From: Nocardioides ochotonae
GTDB lineage: Bacteria > Actinomycetota > Actinomycetes > Propionibacteriales > Nocardioidaceae
Assembly: GCF_011420305.2 (NCBI RefSeq)
Contig: NZ_CP061769.1
Span: forward strand, 1,227,001-1,291,000
Reading direction: 5' to 3'
Length of the DNA stretch: 64,000 nucleotides
The notes below the pieces were generated by a model. The model did no database searches and was not told the DNA's origin. It was given only the letters and a program-made list of their open reading frames with translations. Position numbers and translations under genes: made by a program. Positions within the stretch are counted from its first letter, which is position 1; each line of letters starts with the position of its first letter. Below are positions 63,461 through 64,000 of this stretch, piece after piece.

Positions 63461-63703
63461 ATGCTCGCCGACGCTCTCGAGCACCTCGTGCGCGGGGTCG
63501 TCGAGCACCCCGATGACGTCTCCGTCCGTGACAAGCAGATGCGTCGCGGATCGATCCTCGAGGTCCGGGTCCACCCCGACGACCTCGGCAAGGTGATCGG
63601 TCGAGGCGGGCGCACCGCCTCGGCGTTCCGGACCGTCATCGCGGCGCTCGCCGGCAAGGGTGGCGCCCGGATCGACTTCGTCGACGTCGACCGCCGCCGC
63701 TGA
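63461..63703 (+). CDS. khpA: KH-domain RNA-binding protein KhpA
   Basis: 80-residue single KH domain: [20 protein letters not shown] with the GxxG loop. KhpA binds structured RNAs and, with KhpB, influences cell division and ribosome function. It lies between rpsP and rimM as usual (Rv2908c order), five bases after rpsP. Confidence 0.95.
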   Translation: MLADALEHLVRGVVEHPDDVSVRDKQMRRGSILEVRVHPDDLGKVIGRGGRTASAFRTVIAALAGKGGARIDFVDVDRRR

Positions 63704-63725
63704 GCGGAGGCCGACGGAGCACCGA

Positions 63726-63759
63726 CACGGGTGCCGCGCCGCGAGGCGCGGCACCCGTG
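63726..63759. terminator. Hairpin between khpA and rimM
   Basis: Perfect 15-bp arms starting CACGGGTGCC (63726-63740, 63745-63759), loop GCGA, followed by CTGCATTTT. May attenuate or process the rpsP operon transcript before rimM. Confidence 0.75.
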
Positions 63760-63837
63760 CTGCATTTTCCGGCCGTTCGCGGCCGGACCCCCGGCCGACA
63801 CCGGCCACCCCTGACGATGTCTGGAAGAGAGAACGCC

Positions 63838-64000
63838 TTGGAGACCATCGAGGTCGTGGTCGGCCGTATCGGCAAGCCGCACGGCATCCGCGGTGAGGTC
63901 ACCGTCGATGTCCGCACCGACGAGCCGGAGCGCCGCTTCGCCCCCGGGACCGTGCTGCGGGCGGAGCCCCCGAGGGGCTCGGAGTCACGCCTGCGCGCGC
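63838..64000 (+). CDS. rimM: 16S rRNA processing protein RimM (3'-truncated by window)
   Basis: First 54 residues of Rim[20 protein letters not shown] is the diagnostic N-terminal motif, needed for binding S19 and maturing the 30S head. TTG 63838 with GGAAGAGAG seven bases upstream is chosen; ATG 63817 (seven codons earlier, no ribosome site) is in frame. The gene runs off the right end. trmD and rplS usually follow. Confidence 0.93.
   Translation, partial: METIEVVVGRIGKPHGIRGEVTVDVRTDEPERRFAPGTVLRAEPPRGSESRLRA

Overview
The window is GC-rich chromosomal DNA with frequent GTG/TTG starts, TANNNT -10 boxes placed just before start codons, and actinobacterial core genes. The gene order gltX - tRNA-Gln/tRNA-Glu - iclR - leuCD - hupB - cofC - gpsA - ddl - DUF3515 - thiL - recG - rsmD - coaD - rnc - mutM - smc - ftsY - amt - glnB - glnD - ffh - amidohydrolase - rpsP - khpA - rimM matches, from memory, the Mycobacterium tuberculosis block around Rv2993c to Rv2907c. 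The family make-up (HupB with an H1-like Lys/Ala tail, F420 gene cofC, zinc-ribbon L28) fits a high-GC actinobacterium; a Nocardioidaceae member is my best guess. No phage, transposon, CRISPR or rRNA was seen. No gene-free stretch exceeds 300 bases.

Layout. 1-6.7 kb: tail of a peptide-type binding protein, a SnoaL-like protein, a biotin ECF importer (bioY and its ATPase and permease) divergent from a TetR regulator with BioQ-like operators, a 2H phosphoesterase, a stand-alone mraY-type transferase and an unknown conserved protein. 6.9-16 kb: secreted M14 carboxypeptidase, FAH-family hydrolase, gltX, CPBP protease, two tRNAs, an LCP cell-wall ligase, and an alkylation-repair pair (Ada/AlkA fusion plus ogt). 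16-28.5 kb: IclR regulator divergent from leuCD, hupB, cofC, plsC-gpsA, a cystathionine gamma-synthase-type enzyme, then an unusual operon of alpha/beta hydrolase, membrane-anchored MurF-like ligase and ATP-grasp ligase, convergent with a second D-Ala-D-Ala-ligase-like gene.

28.5-42.7 kb: thiL, rpmB, a DAK/FakA-type kinase, recG-rsmD-coaD, yceD-rpmF-rnc-mutM, smc and small proteins. 42.7-47.8 kb: a five-gene metal- or peptide-type ABC importer behind a perfect 10+5+10 palindrome. 47.8-58 kb: ftsY, the nitrogen operon amt-glnB-glnD, carbon-starvation genes cstA-ybdD, ffh. 58-64 kb: ROK regulator divergent from a secreted GH3 glucosidase, an amidohydrolase, then rpsP-khpA-rimM, with rimM cut by the window end.

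Functionally the window mixes translation, secretion and replication housekeeping (gltX, tRNAs, ribosomal proteins, FtsY/Ffh, SMC, RNase III, RecG) with inserted accessory modules: biotin uptake, metal/peptide uptake, carbohydrate use, pyruvate or peptide uptake (CstA) and the MurF-like/ATP-grasp cassette. The last is the best candidate for an undescribed system.
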